Assembly: GCF_011045125.1 (NCBI RefSeq)
Contig: NZ_JAAKZF010000031.1
Location: 1-64,000, forward strand
Reading direction: 5' to 3'
Source: Allomesorhizobium camelthorni
Lineage (GTDB): Bacteria; Pseudomonadota; Alphaproteobacteria; Rhizobiales; Rhizobiaceae
DNA: 64,000 nt
In this document: in pieces, positions 44,388-53,642 of the stretch
How positions within the stretch are numbered: the first letter of the stretch is position 1
Layout of the letters: each line of letters opens with the position of its first letter
The notes under the pieces: model-generated
The model's database searches: none
What the model was told of the DNA's origin: nothing
What the model saw: only the letters and a program-made list of their open reading frames with translations
Program-made: the position numbers and the translations under genes

Positions 44388-44419
44388 GAAGGGCATCGCG
44401 TGACAACGCGGTGCCCTTC
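44388..44419 (+). terminator. Strong hairpin between tsf and pyrH
   Basis: A 13-bp stem, GAAGGGCATCGCG (44388-44400) and CGCGGTGCCCTTC (44407-44419) with one G-T pair, loops over TGACAA. No T-run follows, so termination may be only partial, lowering pyrH-frr expression relative to rpsB-tsf. Confidence 0.5.
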
Positions 44420-44458
44420 GTGTATCGCGCGAATGAACACGATACCGACGAGGAAGCG

Positions 44459-45181
44459 ATGACGAAAAAACCCCTGTACCGGCGCGTGGTTTTGAAGGCG
44501 TCGGGCGAGGCGCTGATGGGCGATCAGCATTTCGGCATCGACGTTTCGGTTGTCGACCGCATCGCCTCCGACATTGCCGAGGCGCGGGCGCTCGGGGTCG
44601 AAGTGGGCGTCGTCATCGGCGGCGGCAACATATTTCGCGGCGTGGCTGTCGCCTCCAAGGGCGGCGACCGCGTCACCGGCGACCACATGGGCATGCTCGC
44701 CACCGTCATCAATTCGCTGGCGCTGCGCACTTCGCTGGTCAAGCTTGGCGTCGACGCGGTCGTATTGTCGGCGATCGCCATGCCCGAACTCTGCGAGAGC
44801 TTTTCGCAGCGCCAGGCGACCGCCTATATGAACCAGGGCAAGGTCGTGATTTTCGCCGGCGGCACCGGCAATCCCTTCTTCACCACGGATTCTGCCGCCG
44901 CATTGCGCGCTGCCGAGATCGGCGCAGACGCGCTGTTCAAGGGCACGCAGGTCGACGGCGTCTACTCCGCCGACCCGAAAGTGGATCGTTCCGCGGTGCG
45001 TTACAGCCGTATCAGCCATGCCGATGTCATCAATCAGGGCCTGTCTATCATGGACACGGCCGCAATTGCGCTTGCGCGCGAAAACAACATCCCGATAATC
45101 GTTTATTCGATCCACGAGAAGGGTGGTTTCGGTGAAATCCTAACCGGTGGCGGTCACTGCACGATCGTCGCCGACACCTGA
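44459..45181 (+). CDS. pyrH: UMP kinase
   Basis: Uridylate kinase of the amino-acid-kinase family, 240 residues, phosphorylating UMP to UDP. Conserved elements are RRVVLKASGEALMG, VIGGGNIFRG, DHMGMLATVINSLALR, FAGGTGNPFFTTDSAAALRA and the nucleotide segment DGVYSADPK. The ATG at 44459 with AGGAAG upstream is chosen; the open frame extends further but without family similarity. It is followed by frr after 42 bp. Feedback by UTP and GTP is expected from the family. Confidence 0.96.
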   Translation: MTKKPLYRRVVLKASGEALMGDQHFGIDVSVVDRIASDIAEARALGVEVGVVIGGGNIFRGVAVASKGGDRVTGDHMGMLATVINSLALRTSLVKLGVDAVVLSAIAMPELCESFSQRQATAYMNQGKVVIFAGGTGNPFFTTDSAAALRAAEIGADALFKGTQVDGVYSADPKVDRSAVRYSRISHADVINQGLSIMDTAAIALARENNIPIIVYSIHEKGGFGEILTGGGHCTIVADT

Positions 45182-45223
45182 AGACGAAATTGGTCCGATT
45201 GTAGGGGCCAAGGAGAGTGAAAA

Positions 45224-45784
45224 ATGACCAGCGGGGCAGACTTCAACGACATTCATCGCCGCATGGACGGAGCGATCAACGCGTTCAAGCACGATCTGGC
45301 TTCGCTGCGCACCGGCCGCGCGTCCAGCAACCTGCTCGACCCGATCATGGTCCAGGCCTATGGCTCAGCCATGCCGATCACGCAGGTCGCAACCGTTTCG
45401 GTGCCGGAGCCGCGCATGATCTCGGTTTCCGTATGGGACAAATCGATGGTCGGCGCGGTCGACCGCGCCATTCGTGAATCCAATCTCGGCTTCAACCCGA
45501 TCATGGATGGAACCACGCTGCGCATTCCGCTGCCGGAACTCAATGAGCAGCGCCGCAAGGAACTGGTCAAGATCGCGCACACCTATGCCGAGAACGCGCG
45601 CATCGCCGCCCGGCATGTCCGCCGCGACGGCATGGATCACCTTAAAAAGGCTGAAAAGGACGGCGATATCAGCGAAGATGATCATCGCAAGCAGGCCGAC
45701 CGCATCCAGAAGCTGACGGACGAGACGATAAGCTCGATCGACAGCCTGCTGGCGGCGAAAGAAGCCGAGATCATGCACGTCTGA
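45224..45784 (+). CDS. frr: ribosome recycling factor
   Basis: Ribosome recycling factor, 186 residues, which with EF-G splits post-termination ribosomes. The sequence has the three-helix bundle pattern: [20 protein letters not shown], then [18 protein letters not shown] and [29 protein letters not shown], and the closing [27 protein letters not shown] is 10 bases before the ATG. The stop codon overlaps the uppS start. Confidence 0.97.
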   Translation: MTSGADFNDIHRRMDGAINAFKHDLASLRTGRASSNLLDPIMVQAYGSAMPITQVATVSVPEPRMISVSVWDKSMVGAVDRAIRESNLGFNPIMDGTTLRIPLPELNEQRRKELVKIAHTYAENARIAARHVRRDGMDHLKKAEKDGDISEDDHRKQADRIQKLTDETISSIDSLLAAKEAEIMHV

Positions 45785-46536
45785 TGCGCGGCATTGCCGC
45801 GGCCGAAAGCGAAGAAATGACAGCGCCCGCGCATGTCGCGATCATCATGGATGGAAACGGCCGCTGGGCGAAGGCCCGCGGCCTTCCACGCCTCGCCGGG
45901 CATCGCGCGGGCGTCGAGGCGCTGCGCCAGGCCGTGCGGACAGCCGGCGAATTCGGCGTCTCCTGGCTCACTGTTTACGCCTTCTCGTCGGAAAACTGGT
46001 CGCGGCCGAAATCCGAAGTCAGCGACCTGATGGGGCTCCTGAAGCTGTTCATCCGGCGCGATCTCGCCGAGCTGCACCAGAACGGCGTGCGCGTAAAAAT
46101 CATCGGCGAGCGCGCCGGGCTGCAGGGCGATATCAAAGCGCTGCTCGAAGAGGCCGAGGCGCTGACCGCCGGTAACGATGCGCTGAACCTCGTCATCGCC
46201 TTCAACTATGGCGGCCGCGACGAGATCGCGCGCGCCGCGCAAAAACTGGCCGCCGCCGCGGTTTCGGGAAGCATTGTTCCCGGCGACATCACGGCGGAGC
46301 TCGTTGCCGAGGCGCTCGACACGCGCGACATCCCGGATCCGGACCTCGTCATCCGCACCAGCGGCGAAATGCGGCTGTCGAACTTCCTGCTCTGGCAGGC
46401 GGCCTACAGCGAGCTTGTTTTCCTTCCCTGCTACTGGCCCGATTTCACCCGCGAGCATTTCGCCGATTCGCTCAGGGAGTTCGCGGCGCGCGAACGGCGT
46501 TTCGGCGGCCTGTCGGCCCGGGATGTGGCGCTGTGA
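45784..46536 (+). CDS. uppS: isoprenyl transferase (undecaprenyl diphosphate synthase)
   Basis: The cis-prenyltransferase that makes undecaprenyl diphosphate, the lipid carrier for peptidoglycan and polysaccharide precursors. The 250-residue protein has the family core [18 protein letters not shown] with the catalytic Asp23, [30 protein letters not shown] and [21 protein letters not shown]. The ATG at 45784 overlaps the frr stop; an internal ATG at 45817 is possible because the conserved core starts soon after. It overlaps cdsA by 4 bp. Confidence 0.95.
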   Translation: MRGIAAAESEEMTAPAHVAIIMDGNGRWAKARGLPRLAGHRAGVEALRQAVRTAGEFGVSWLTVYAFSSENWSRPKSEVSDLMGLLKLFIRRDLAELHQNGVRVKIIGERAGLQGDIKALLEEAEALTAGNDALNLVIAFNYGGRDEIARAAQKLAAAAVSGSIVPGDITAELVAEALDTRDIPDPDLVIRTSGEMRLSNFLLWQAAYSELVFLPCYWPDFTREHFADSLREFAARERRFGGLSARDVAL

Positions 46537-47363
46537 GCGCCGCCCAATTAAGCAACCTGCAGCTTCGCGCCCTTTCGGCGGTCGTGCTGGCGATTGCGGT
46601 ACTGGGGCTGACCTGGCTCGGTGGACTGCCGTTCCGGTTGCTCGCTGCGTTGATTAGCGCCGCGATCTTCTACGAATGGTGCGCCATGTCCCGCACTGTC
46701 GCCAACGCCTCCTACCAGATGCTGACGGCGCTGTTCCTGGCGGCCGTTCTTTTGGCGTTGCTGGCTGGCCTGCCGGCCGCGACTGTACTGCTCGTCTTGG
46801 TTGGCGCCCTGGTAGCTTCGATCGCGGTGGGACTCATTCGCGGGCAGGGATCGTGGCCGACGATCGGACTCGCTTATGCCGGGTTCTCGGCCGTTTCACT
46901 GGCTTTTCTTCGCGGCAGCGATCATTCCGGGCTGGTCGCCATCCTGTTCTTGTTTGCGACTGTCTGGGCCACCGACATCCTTGCCTATTTCGTCGGGCGT
47001 ACAATTGGCGGTCCAAAACTTGCGCCGGCGATCTCGCCCGGCAAGACATGGAGCGGCGCGATCGGCGGCGCTGTCGGCGGGCTTGCCGCGGGGCTCATCG
47101 CCGCAGCTCTTGCCGGCGTCTCCAACCTGCCCGTCCTTGCTTTTGCCGCCCTGCTTCTGTCCGTCGTCTCGCAGATCGGCGATCTGTTCGAATCCTGGGT
47201 CAAGCGGCGCTGTGGTGTGAAGGATTCGGGCACCGTCATTCCCGGCCATGGCGGCGTCATGGATCGCGTCGACGGGCTTGTCGCGGCGGCGTTTGCCCTA
47301 TACGTCATCAGCTGGATGGCGGGCGGCGCCGATCATCCGGCGCATGGCCTGTTTCCGCTCTGA
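46533..47363 (+). CDS. cdsA: phosphatidate cytidylyltransferase
   Basis: CDP-diacylglycerol synthase, 276 residues, an integral membrane enzyme with about eight helices that activates phosphatidate for phospholipid synthesis. The CDS signature is complete near the C-terminus: [25 protein letters not shown]. The upstream [12 protein letters not shown] is also typical. It overlaps uppS by 4 bp and is followed by a 112-bp gap and rseP. In many alphaproteobacteria dxr occupies that gap; here it is absent. Confidence 0.95.
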   Translation: MSAAQLSNLQLRALSAVVLAIAVLGLTWLGGLPFRLLAALISAAIFYEWCAMSRTVANASYQMLTALFLAAVLLALLAGLPAATVLLVLVGALVASIAVGLIRGQGSWPTIGLAYAGFSAVSLAFLRGSDHSGLVAILFLFATVWATDILAYFVGRTIGGPKLAPAISPGKTWSGAIGGAVGGLAAGLIAAALAGVSNLPVLAFAALLLSVVSQIGDLFESWVKRRCGVKDSGTVIPGHGGVMDRVDGLVAAAFALYVISWMAGGADHPAHGLFPL

Positions 47364-47475
47364 GCGGAACACCACCCGGGTTTTCAGGTATATTGACGCC
47401 ACGGATTCGCCGGGATTGAGGTCACAGTCCGCGGCGCGATCGCGTCGCATTGGCGGTTTTGATCGAGGACACGAT

Positions 47476-48615
47476 TTGAACGAGTTGTTTTCAACGCTGT
47501 TCGGCTTAGACAGCCTGCTTGTCGGCACCATCGTGCCGTTCCTGTTCGTGCTGACCGTCGTCGTGTTCGTGCATGAGATGGGCCACTATCTCGTCGGCCG
47601 CTGGTGCGGCATTGGCGTCAAGGCCTTCTCTATCGGCTTCGGACCCGAAATCTTCGGCTTCAACGATCGCCGCGGCACGCGCTGGAAGCTCTCGGCCATC
47701 CCGCTCGGCGGCTATGTCAAATTCGTCGGCGACATGAATGTAACCAGCACGCCCGATGCCGAGGAAACCGAGAAGCTGACGCCGGCCGAACGCCAGGTGG
47801 CGTTCCACACCCAGCCGGTCTGGAAACGGGCGGCGACGGTCGTCGCCGGGCCGCTGTTCAATTTCCTGCTGACGATCGCCGTGCTTGCGACGTTCTTTAT
47901 GACCTACGGCCGCGTGGTGTCGGAGCCGATGATCGCGGAAGTTCAGGCCGGCAGTCCCGCCGAAATCGCCGGCTTCATGCCCGGCGACCGTTTCGTCAGC
48001 GTCGACGGCAGTCCGGTGCGGACCTTCGCCGACGTCCAGTACCGTGTCTCCGGTCGCGCCGGCGATCCGCTCGTTTTCGTGCTGCTGCGCGACGGCAAGG
48101 AGATCGAGCTGACGGCAACTCCCAAAGTCACCGAGCAGAAGGACGCCGCCGGCAACACCTTCCGCATCGGCGTCATCGGAGTGGTCAACAACAACGAAGT
48201 CGGCCAGTTCCGCGTCATCGAATACAGCGTGCCGGGCGCGGTGGCGGAAGCCGTGAGCGAGACAGGCCGCATCATCGTGCGCACAGGGCAGTTCCTGAAG
48301 CGCTTCGCGATCGGGCGCGAGGACAAATGCCAGCTCGGCGGCCCGATCAAGATCGCCGACATGGCAGGCAAGGCCGCCAAGCTCGGCTTCGAGCGGCTGG
48401 TCGAACTGATCGCGCTGCTCTCCGTCGGCATAGGATTTTTGAACCTTCTACCGATTCCCCCGCTGGACGGCGGCCACCTGGTTTTCTACGGCATAGAGGC
48501 CGTCATCAGGCGTCCCTTGTCGGAGCGTATGATGGAGGCGGTGTATCGAACGGGGATGATTCTTGTGCTCGCCTTCATGGCGTTCGTTTTCTGGAACGAC
48601 CTGTTTGGGTGCTGA
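47476..48615 (+). CDS. rseP: RIP metalloprotease RseP (site-2 protease)
   Basis: An intramembrane zinc protease of 379 residues with the HEMGH motif at 33-37 in the first helix, a PDZ domain around 155-220 (GSPAEIAGFMPGDRFVSVDG) and the LDG motif near residue 330 (LLPIPPLDGGHL). Family members cleave anti-sigma factors in envelope stress and clear signal-peptide remnants; in Brucella-type genomes the gene is adjacent to bamA, as here. I chose the TTG at 47476 with GAGGA 6 bases upstream, because it gives a proper first membrane helix. The longer frame is not conserved. Confidence 0.93.
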   Translation: MNELFSTLFGLDSLLVGTIVPFLFVLTVVVFVHEMGHYLVGRWCGIGVKAFSIGFGPEIFGFNDRRGTRWKLSAIPLGGYVKFVGDMNVTSTPDAEETEKLTPAERQVAFHTQPVWKRAATVVAGPLFNFLLTIAVLATFFMTYGRVVSEPMIAEVQAGSPAEIAGFMPGDRFVSVDGSPVRTFADVQYRVSGRAGDPLVFVLLRDGKEIELTATPKVTEQKDAAGNTFRIGVIGVVNNNEVGQFRVIEYSVPGAVAEAVSETGRIIVRTGQFLKRFAIGREDKCQLGGPIKIADMAGKAAKLGFERLVELIALLSVGIGFLNLLPIPPLDGGHLVFYGIEAVIRRPLSERMMEAVYRTGMILVLAFMAFVFWNDLFGC

Positions 48616-48619
48616 AAAC

Positions 48620-48727
48620 ATGAAGAAATTTGGGCTGGCGACGGCCGTTGTTACGACGGCGTTTACCATCGCGGGGAATATGCGTGACGCGAAAGCCACG
48701 CGGAATGGCGAAGTAAACGCAAATTAA
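48620..48727 (+). CDS. possible 35-aa leader-like peptide
   Basis: An ATG at 48620 opens a 35-codon frame between rseP and bamA. The start resembles a signal peptide (MKKFGLATAVVTTAFTIAGN) followed by 15 polar residues. The bases before it do not form a strong ribosome site. It may be the decayed start of a secreted protein, a leader peptide, or chance. I do not recognise it. Confidence 0.2.
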   Translation: MKKFGLATAVVTTAFTIAGNMRDAKATRNGEVNAN

Positions 48728-48833
48728 CCAGAAGCCTTGCGTGTAGGGAAAATCCGGTTAATACGGTATGGGAAATTTACCGCACGTCCGGTTTTCTCGC
48801 CGTGGGGACTTCGAGAAAAGGTTTTTAAGCCCG

Positions 48834-51224
48834 ATGAAGGCAGTTACGAAGTTTTTGAGCGCCGCTTCCGCGGTGGCTGTGTCTGCTGCTCTGGCAGTTC
48901 CTGGCGCAGCCGTTTTACAACTTGCATCAGTTTCGATGGCCGAGGCGGCGGTCGTCAGCAGCATTGACGTGCGTGGCAATCAGCGTGTCGACGCCGAAAC
49001 CATCCGCAATTATCTCTCCATCAGCCCCGGCCGGTCGTTTTCCAACGCCGACATCGACGAGGCCGTAAAGCGCCTGTTCGGCACGGGCCTGTTTTCCGAC
49101 GTTCGCATCAACCAGGTCGGCTCGACGCTGGTGGTGCAGGTTTCGGAATATCAAGTCGTCAATCAGGTCCTTTTCCAGGGCAACAAGAAGATCAAGGACG
49201 CGCAGCTCGCAGGCACCGTCCAGCTCAAGCCGCGCGGCACGTTTTCGCCCGCCGCGCTGGACACCGATGCGGAAGCGATTCGCGCGGCCTACCAACGCAT
49301 TGGCCGCAACGACGCCACCGTCACCCCGAAAACGATTGACCTCGGCGACAACCGTGTCAACGTCGTCTTCGAGATCAACGAAGGCGACCGCACCAAGATC
49401 GCCTCGATCAATTTCACTGGCAACAACGCCTTCAGCGATCGCCGGCTCTCCGACGTCATCGCCACCAAGCGCTCAACCATTCTGTCGTTCCTGCTGCGCG
49501 ACGACATCTATGACGAGGAGCGCCTGCGCGCCGACGAGGAAGCGCTGCGCCGCTTCTACTACAACCGCGGTTATGCCGATTTCCAGGTCGTCTCGGCCTT
49601 CGGTGAGCTCAACGAGACAACCAACGAATACACGGTCTCGATCACGGTGGACGAAGGCGAGCGCTACACCTTCGGTGATGTGAGCGTCGAGAGCTCGATC
49701 ACGGGCGTCGATGGCGAATCACTGCGTTCGCTGGTCGAGACCAGCCCCGGTTCGGTCTACAGCGCCAAGGATGTCGAAGACTCCATTATCGCCCTTACCG
49801 AGCATGTCGCCGGTCTCGGCTATGCTTTCGCGCAGGTCACTCCACGCGGCGACCGCAATTTCGAAAACCGCACCATTTCGGTTGTCTATACGGTCGACCA
49901 GGGTCCGAGAACCTATGTCGAGCGCATCGAGATCCGCGGCAACACCCGCACGCGCGACTATGTCATCCGCCGCGAGTTTGATGTCAGCGAAGGCGACGCG
50001 TTCAACCAGGTGCTGATCCAGCGCGCGAAGAGGCGGCTCGAAGCCCTTAATTACTTTGAGCGCGTCGAGATCGCGACCGCCCCCGGCTCGGAGCCGGACC
50101 AGGTGGTGCTCGTCGTCGATGTTGTCGAGAAGTCGACCGGTGAATTCTCGATCGGCGCCGGCTATACCACCGGCGGTTCGACCCCTGGCCCCTCGATCGA
50201 AGGCGCGATCACCGAGCGCAACTTCCTCGGCCGCGGCCAGTTCATCCGGCTTTCGGCCGGCGGTGGCAAGGATTCGCGCGATTTCATGCTGTCCTTCACC
50301 GAGCCCTACTTCCTCGGCCGGCGCATCGCGGCAGGCTTTGATGTCTTCCGCCAGACCCGCCGCTACGACGATTACGAGAGCGAGCTGACCGGCGCCACCG
50401 TGCGTTTCGGCCTTCCGATCACCGAGAACATCAGCACGCAGCTTGCGTACAATTTCACGCAGGAAGAATACGAGTTCCGCGAAGGCTGTGACGATCCAGA
50501 CGTTCCCGGCACGCCGGACCCGGACTGCGACGTCTCGGAAGCCATTATCGACGGAGTCGAGAACAGCCCCTGGAACAAATCGTCCGTTTCGGGCGGGCTC
50601 GTCTACAACACCATCGACGACGTGAAGAACCCCCATGCGGGCATCTACGCGAACTTCACGACTGAAGTCGCCGGACTTGGCGGGGATGCGGAGTACGTAA
50701 AGCTGACGGGGCGTGGCAGCTATTATCACACGATTTCGGAAGAGATGGACATTGTCGGCCTGGTCAGTGCCGGCGGCGGCCATATCACCGGATTCGGCTC
50801 CGAAAGCGATCTGCGGATTTTCGATCACTTCAAGAGCAACGACCGCATGATCCGCGGCTTCGAGTATGACGGCATTGGACCATATGATGCTGACTCTGGT
50901 GACCATCTCGGCGGCACCACTTACTTCAATGCCTCGGTCGAGGCGCAGTTCCCGGTTCCGGTTGTGCCTGAGAGCTTCGGCTTGCGTGGCGCGGTCTTCG
51001 CGGACGCGGCGACGCTCTACGGCAACGACATCGATCGAACAGCTTCGGACGGCAGTACGATCAATATCACCGGCACCGGCATGGAGTGGCGCGCGTCGGT
51101 GGGCGCCGGTCTGATCTGGGCCTCGCCCTTCGGTCCGTTGCGCATCGACTACGCGGTTCCGGTCGTCAAGGAAGAGAACGACGAGGAACAGAACTTCAAT
51201 TTCGGTATTTCGACCCGCTTCTGA
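48834..51224 (+). CDS. bamA: outer membrane protein assembly factor BamA
   Basis: BamA inserts beta-barrel proteins into the outer membrane. The 796-residue protein has a signal peptide (cleavage near the AEA at residue 38), five POTRA domains from about residue 42 to 390 and a 16-strand barrel ending in the terminal ISTRF signature, a phenylalanine at the last position. The RGF motif of loop 6 is seen in MIRGFEYDGIG. One extracellular loop near residues 550-567 is Asp/Pro-rich with cysteines 552 and 565. The ATG at 48834 gives a compact signal peptide; an upstream ATG at 48768 in the same frame is possible. Confidence 0.95.
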   Translation: MKAVTKFLSAASAVAVSAALAVPGAAVLQLASVSMAEAAVVSSIDVRGNQRVDAETIRNYLSISPGRSFSNADIDEAVKRLFGTGLFSDVRINQVGSTLVVQVSEYQVVNQVLFQGNKKIKDAQLAGTVQLKPRGTFSPAALDTDAEAIRAAYQRIGRNDATVTPKTIDLGDNRVNVVFEINEGDRTKIASINFTGNNAFSDRRLSDVIATKRSTILSFLLRDDIYDEERLRADEEALRRFYYNRGYADFQVVSAFGELNETTNEYTVSITVDEGERYTFGDVSVESSITGVDGESLRSLVETSPGSVYSAKDVEDSIIALTEHVAGLGYAFAQVTPRGDRNFENRTISVVYTVDQGPRTYVERIEIRGNTRTRDYVIRREFDVSEGDAFNQVLIQRAKRRLEALNYFERVEIATAPGSEPDQVVLVVDVVEKSTGEFSIGAGYTTGGSTPGPSIEGAITERNFLGRGQFIRLSAGGGKDSRDFMLSFTEPYFLGRRIAAGFDVFRQTRRYDDYESELTGATVRFGLPITENISTQLAYNFTQEEYEFREGCDDPDVPGTPDPDCDVSEAIIDGVENSPWNKSSVSGGLVYNTIDDVKNPHAGIYANFTTEVAGLGGDAEYVKLTGRGSYYHTISEEMDIVGLVSAGGGHITGFGSESDLRIFDHFKSNDRMIRGFEYDGIGPYDADSGDHLGGTTYFNASVEAQFPVPVVPESFGLRGAVFADAATLYGNDIDRTASDGSTINITGTGMEWRASVGAGLIWASPFGPLRIDYAVPVVKEENDEEQNFNFGISTRF

Positions 51225-51239
51225 TTGGTTGGAACCATG

Positions 51240-51264
51240 CTTCCGGGCCTGAATGGCCCGGAAG
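51240..51264 (+). promoter_or_regulatory. Hairpin between bamA and lpxD
   Basis: A perfect 10-bp stem, CTTCCGGGCC (51240-51249) and GGCCCGGAAG (51255-51264), loops over TGAAT. AAAAGG follows and serves as the lpxD ribosome site, with the ATG 11 bases after the stem. No U-run is present, so it is more likely a stability or processing element than a terminator. Confidence 0.5.
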
Positions 51265-51275
51265 AAAAGGCTTGC

Positions 51276-52334
51276 ATGTCAGACCCGGTCTTCTTCGTGC
51301 CGTCACGACGCTATTCGGCGGGCGAGATCGCAAGCCTTACCGGCGCCGAACTTGCCGACGGCGCCCACTCCGATACCGTCATTTCGACCATCGCGTCTGC
51401 CGCCACCGGAGGTGAGGGCGCGCTTGTCTTCGTCGAAGGCAAGCGCAATGCCGCGCTGTTGGATAAATTGGACGCTGCGGCGGTTCTGGTGACGCCCGAC
51501 ATAGCCGGTCGCGCGCCTTCCGGTATCGCCGTGCTGGTCACGCCGACGCCGCAGCGCGCTTTCGCCATGGTCGGCCGCCTCCTTTACCCCGATGCGGCGA
51601 AACCCGGCGCAATAACCGGCGAGACTGGCATCTCGCCCGCGGCCCATATCGACCCGACGGCGCATCTCGAAGCCGGCGTCGTCGTGGAAGCCGGCGCGGT
51701 GATCGGGGCAGGGGTCGCGATCGGAGCCGGCACAATAATTGCGCCGAACGTCGTGATAGGCCGAAATTCGCAGATCGGCCGCGACGCCTATATCGGGCCC
51801 AACGCCACCATCCAGTACGCGCTGATCGGCAACAACGTCATCATCCACGCCGGCGCAAAGATCGGCCAGGACGGCTTCGGCTTTGTCGCCGGCCGTGGCG
51901 GGCCGGAGCGCATTCCGCAGATCGGCCGCGTGGTCATCCAGGACAATGTCGAGGTCGGAGCAAACTCGACCATCGACCGCGGCGCCATGGCCGATACCGT
52001 CATCGGCGAGAACACCAAGATCGACAACCTAGTCCAGATCGCCCACAACGTCCGCATCGGCCGCGGTTGCATCATTGCCGGCCTGACCGGCATTTCCGGC
52101 TCGGTCACTATCGGCGACAATGTCCTAATGGGCGGCGGCGTGGGACTGGCCGACCATGTGGTGATCGGCGACAGGGCGCAGCTTGCCGCGCGAAGCGGGT
52201 TCATGCACGACGTGCCGGCCGGCGAAGTCTGGGCCGGCTATCCGGCGAAGCCGATGAAGGAAGCCATGCGCGAATTTGCGATGATCCGCAAACTGGCGCA
52301 GGTCAGGCCGAAAAAAGGTGATGATAATGGCTGA
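51276..52334 (+). CDS. lpxD: UDP-3-O-(3-hydroxymyristoyl)glucosamine N-acyltransferase
   Basis: LpxD adds the amide-linked hydroxyacyl chain in lipid A synthesis. The 352-residue protein has an N-terminal uridine-binding domain followed by left-handed beta-helix hexapeptide repeats (many I-G-x-x-x-x units from residue 120 to 310). The catalytic-site segments [15 protein letters not shown] and [16 protein letters not shown] are present. It is coupled to fabZ by an 8-bp overlap. This is the third step of the Raetz pathway, acting in the cytoplasm. Confidence 0.96.
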   Translation: MSDPVFFVPSRRYSAGEIASLTGAELADGAHSDTVISTIASAATGGEGALVFVEGKRNAALLDKLDAAAVLVTPDIAGRAPSGIAVLVTPTPQRAFAMVGRLLYPDAAKPGAITGETGISPAAHIDPTAHLEAGVVVEAGAVIGAGVAIGAGTIIAPNVVIGRNSQIGRDAYIGPNATIQYALIGNNVIIHAGAKIGQDGFGFVAGRGGPERIPQIGRVVIQDNVEVGANSTIDRGAMADTVIGENTKIDNLVQIAHNVRIGRGCIIAGLTGISGSVTIGDNVLMGGGVGLADHVVIGDRAQLAARSGFMHDVPAGEVWAGYPAKPMKEAMREFAMIRKLAQVRPKKGDDNG

Positions 52335-52794
52335 TACGATGCCGGCGACGCTCGACACCGTCGATATTCTCGGACTGATGAAGCTCTTGCCGCATCGTTA
52401 TCCGTTCCTGCTGGTCGACAAGATCATTGAGATCGACGAAGACAATTCCGCGATCGGCATCAAGAACGTCACCATCAACGAGCCGCATTTCCAGGGCCAT
52501 TTCCCGGAGCAGCCGGTCATGCCCGGCGTGCTGATCGTCGAAGCGATGGCGCAAACGGCCGGCGCCATCTGCATCCGCAGCCAGAATACCGACAAGCCGT
52601 CGCTGGTCTATTTCATGACCATAGACAACGCAAAATTCCGCCGCCCGGTCGTGCCGGGCGACCGCCTTGAAATCCACGTGAAAAAGCTGAAGAAACGCGG
52701 CAATATCTGGCGCTTCGCCTGCGAGGCCATGGTCGACGGAGCGAAGGCCGCGGAAGCCGAGATATCGGCGATGATGTCGCCGCCGACTGCCTGA
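52327..52794 (+). CDS. fabZ: 3-hydroxyacyl-ACP dehydratase FabZ
   Basis: FabZ dehydrates 3-hydroxyacyl-ACP in fatty-acid elongation and competes with LpxA for hydroxyacyl-ACP. The 155-residue hotdog-fold protein has [13 protein letters not shown], the catalytic His58 in [15 protein letters not shown] and Glu72 in [11 protein letters not shown]. The ATG at 52327 is chosen, with AAGGTG upstream; earlier in-frame starts at 52318 and 52321 exist. The gene overlaps lpxD, and lpxA follows 14 bp later, an order shared with E. coli. Confidence 0.95.
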   Translation: MADTMPATLDTVDILGLMKLLPHRYPFLLVDKIIEIDEDNSAIGIKNVTINEPHFQGHFPEQPVMPGVLIVEAMAQTAGAICIRSQNTDKPSLVYFMTIDNAKFRRPVVPGDRLEIHVKKLKKRGNIWRFACEAMVDGAKAAEAEISAMMSPPTA

Positions 52795-52808
52795 CCCGGA
52801 AAGACTTG

Positions 52809-53642
52809 ATGCAGACTGACACATTTATCCATCCCTCGGCCGTGGTCGAGCCGGGCGCAAAGATCGGCGCCGGCGCATCCATCGGGCCGCTTTGCCATAT
52901 CGGCGCGGATGCCGCGATCGGCGCTGGCACGCGCCTCGTCAGCCATGTCACGGTCATCGGAGCGACCACGATCGGCGAAAACTGCGTCGTCTATCCGCAG
53001 GCAGTTCTAGGCGGCCCGCCGCAGAATACCGGTCACAAGGGCGGGCGCACGACGCTGACCATCGGCGAAAATTGCACCATTCGCGAATTCGTCACCATGC
53101 ACACCGGCACCGACAATGCCCGCGGCGCGACCATTGTCGGAAACAACGGCAATTTCCTCGCCTATTCGCATGTCGCGCATGACTGCATCGTCGGCAACAA
53201 CGTCACGCTGACCAACGGGGCGACCCTGGGCGGCCACTGCGAGATCGGCGACAACGTCGCGATAGGCGGCTTGAGCGCGGTCCACCAGTTCGTCCGCATA
53301 GGGCACAACGCTTTCCTGGCCGGCGGCTCGATGCTGGTCGGCGATCTGATCCCCTACGCCATCGCGATGGGCAACCGCGCCAAGCTGCGTGGGTTGAATG
53401 TTGTCGGGCTGAAGCGCTCCGGTATGTCGCGCGCCGAAATCCTGGCGCTGCGGCGCGCCTATCGAACTATTTTCGACCCTGCGCGTCCGGTTGCCGAAAA
53501 TGTCGAGATCGCCCGCGCCGAATTCGCCGAATTCGCCGCTGCGATGAAGATCGTCGACTTCATCAGCGCGCGCGGCAAGCGCCACTACGCGGTGCCGCCG
53601 CTGAAAGCCGGCGCCGATGACGCCGACGATGACGAGAGCTGA
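52809..53642 (+). CDS. lpxA: UDP-N-acetylglucosamine O-acyltransferase
   Basis: LpxA catalyses the first step of lipid A synthesis, transferring a 3-hydroxyacyl chain to UDP-GlcNAc. The 277-residue protein opens with DTFIHPSAVVEPGAKIGAGA, has hexapeptide repeats through residue 190 or so, with the catalytic-His region FLAYSHVAHDCIVGN, and a C-terminal helical domain (LKRSGMSRAEILALRRAYRTIF). The ATG at 52809 is chosen over the TTG just before it. Its end overlaps lpxI by 26 bp. Confidence 0.96.
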   Translation: MQTDTFIHPSAVVEPGAKIGAGASIGPLCHIGADAAIGAGTRLVSHVTVIGATTIGENCVVYPQAVLGGPPQNTGHKGGRTTLTIGENCTIREFVTMHTGTDNARGATIVGNNGNFLAYSHVAHDCIVGNNVTLTNGATLGGHCEIGDNVAIGGLSAVHQFVRIGHNAFLAGGSMLVGDLIPYAIAMGNRAKLRGLNVVGLKRSGMSRAEILALRRAYRTIFDPARPVAENVEIARAEFAEFAAAMKIVDFISARGKRHYAVPPLKAGADDADDDES

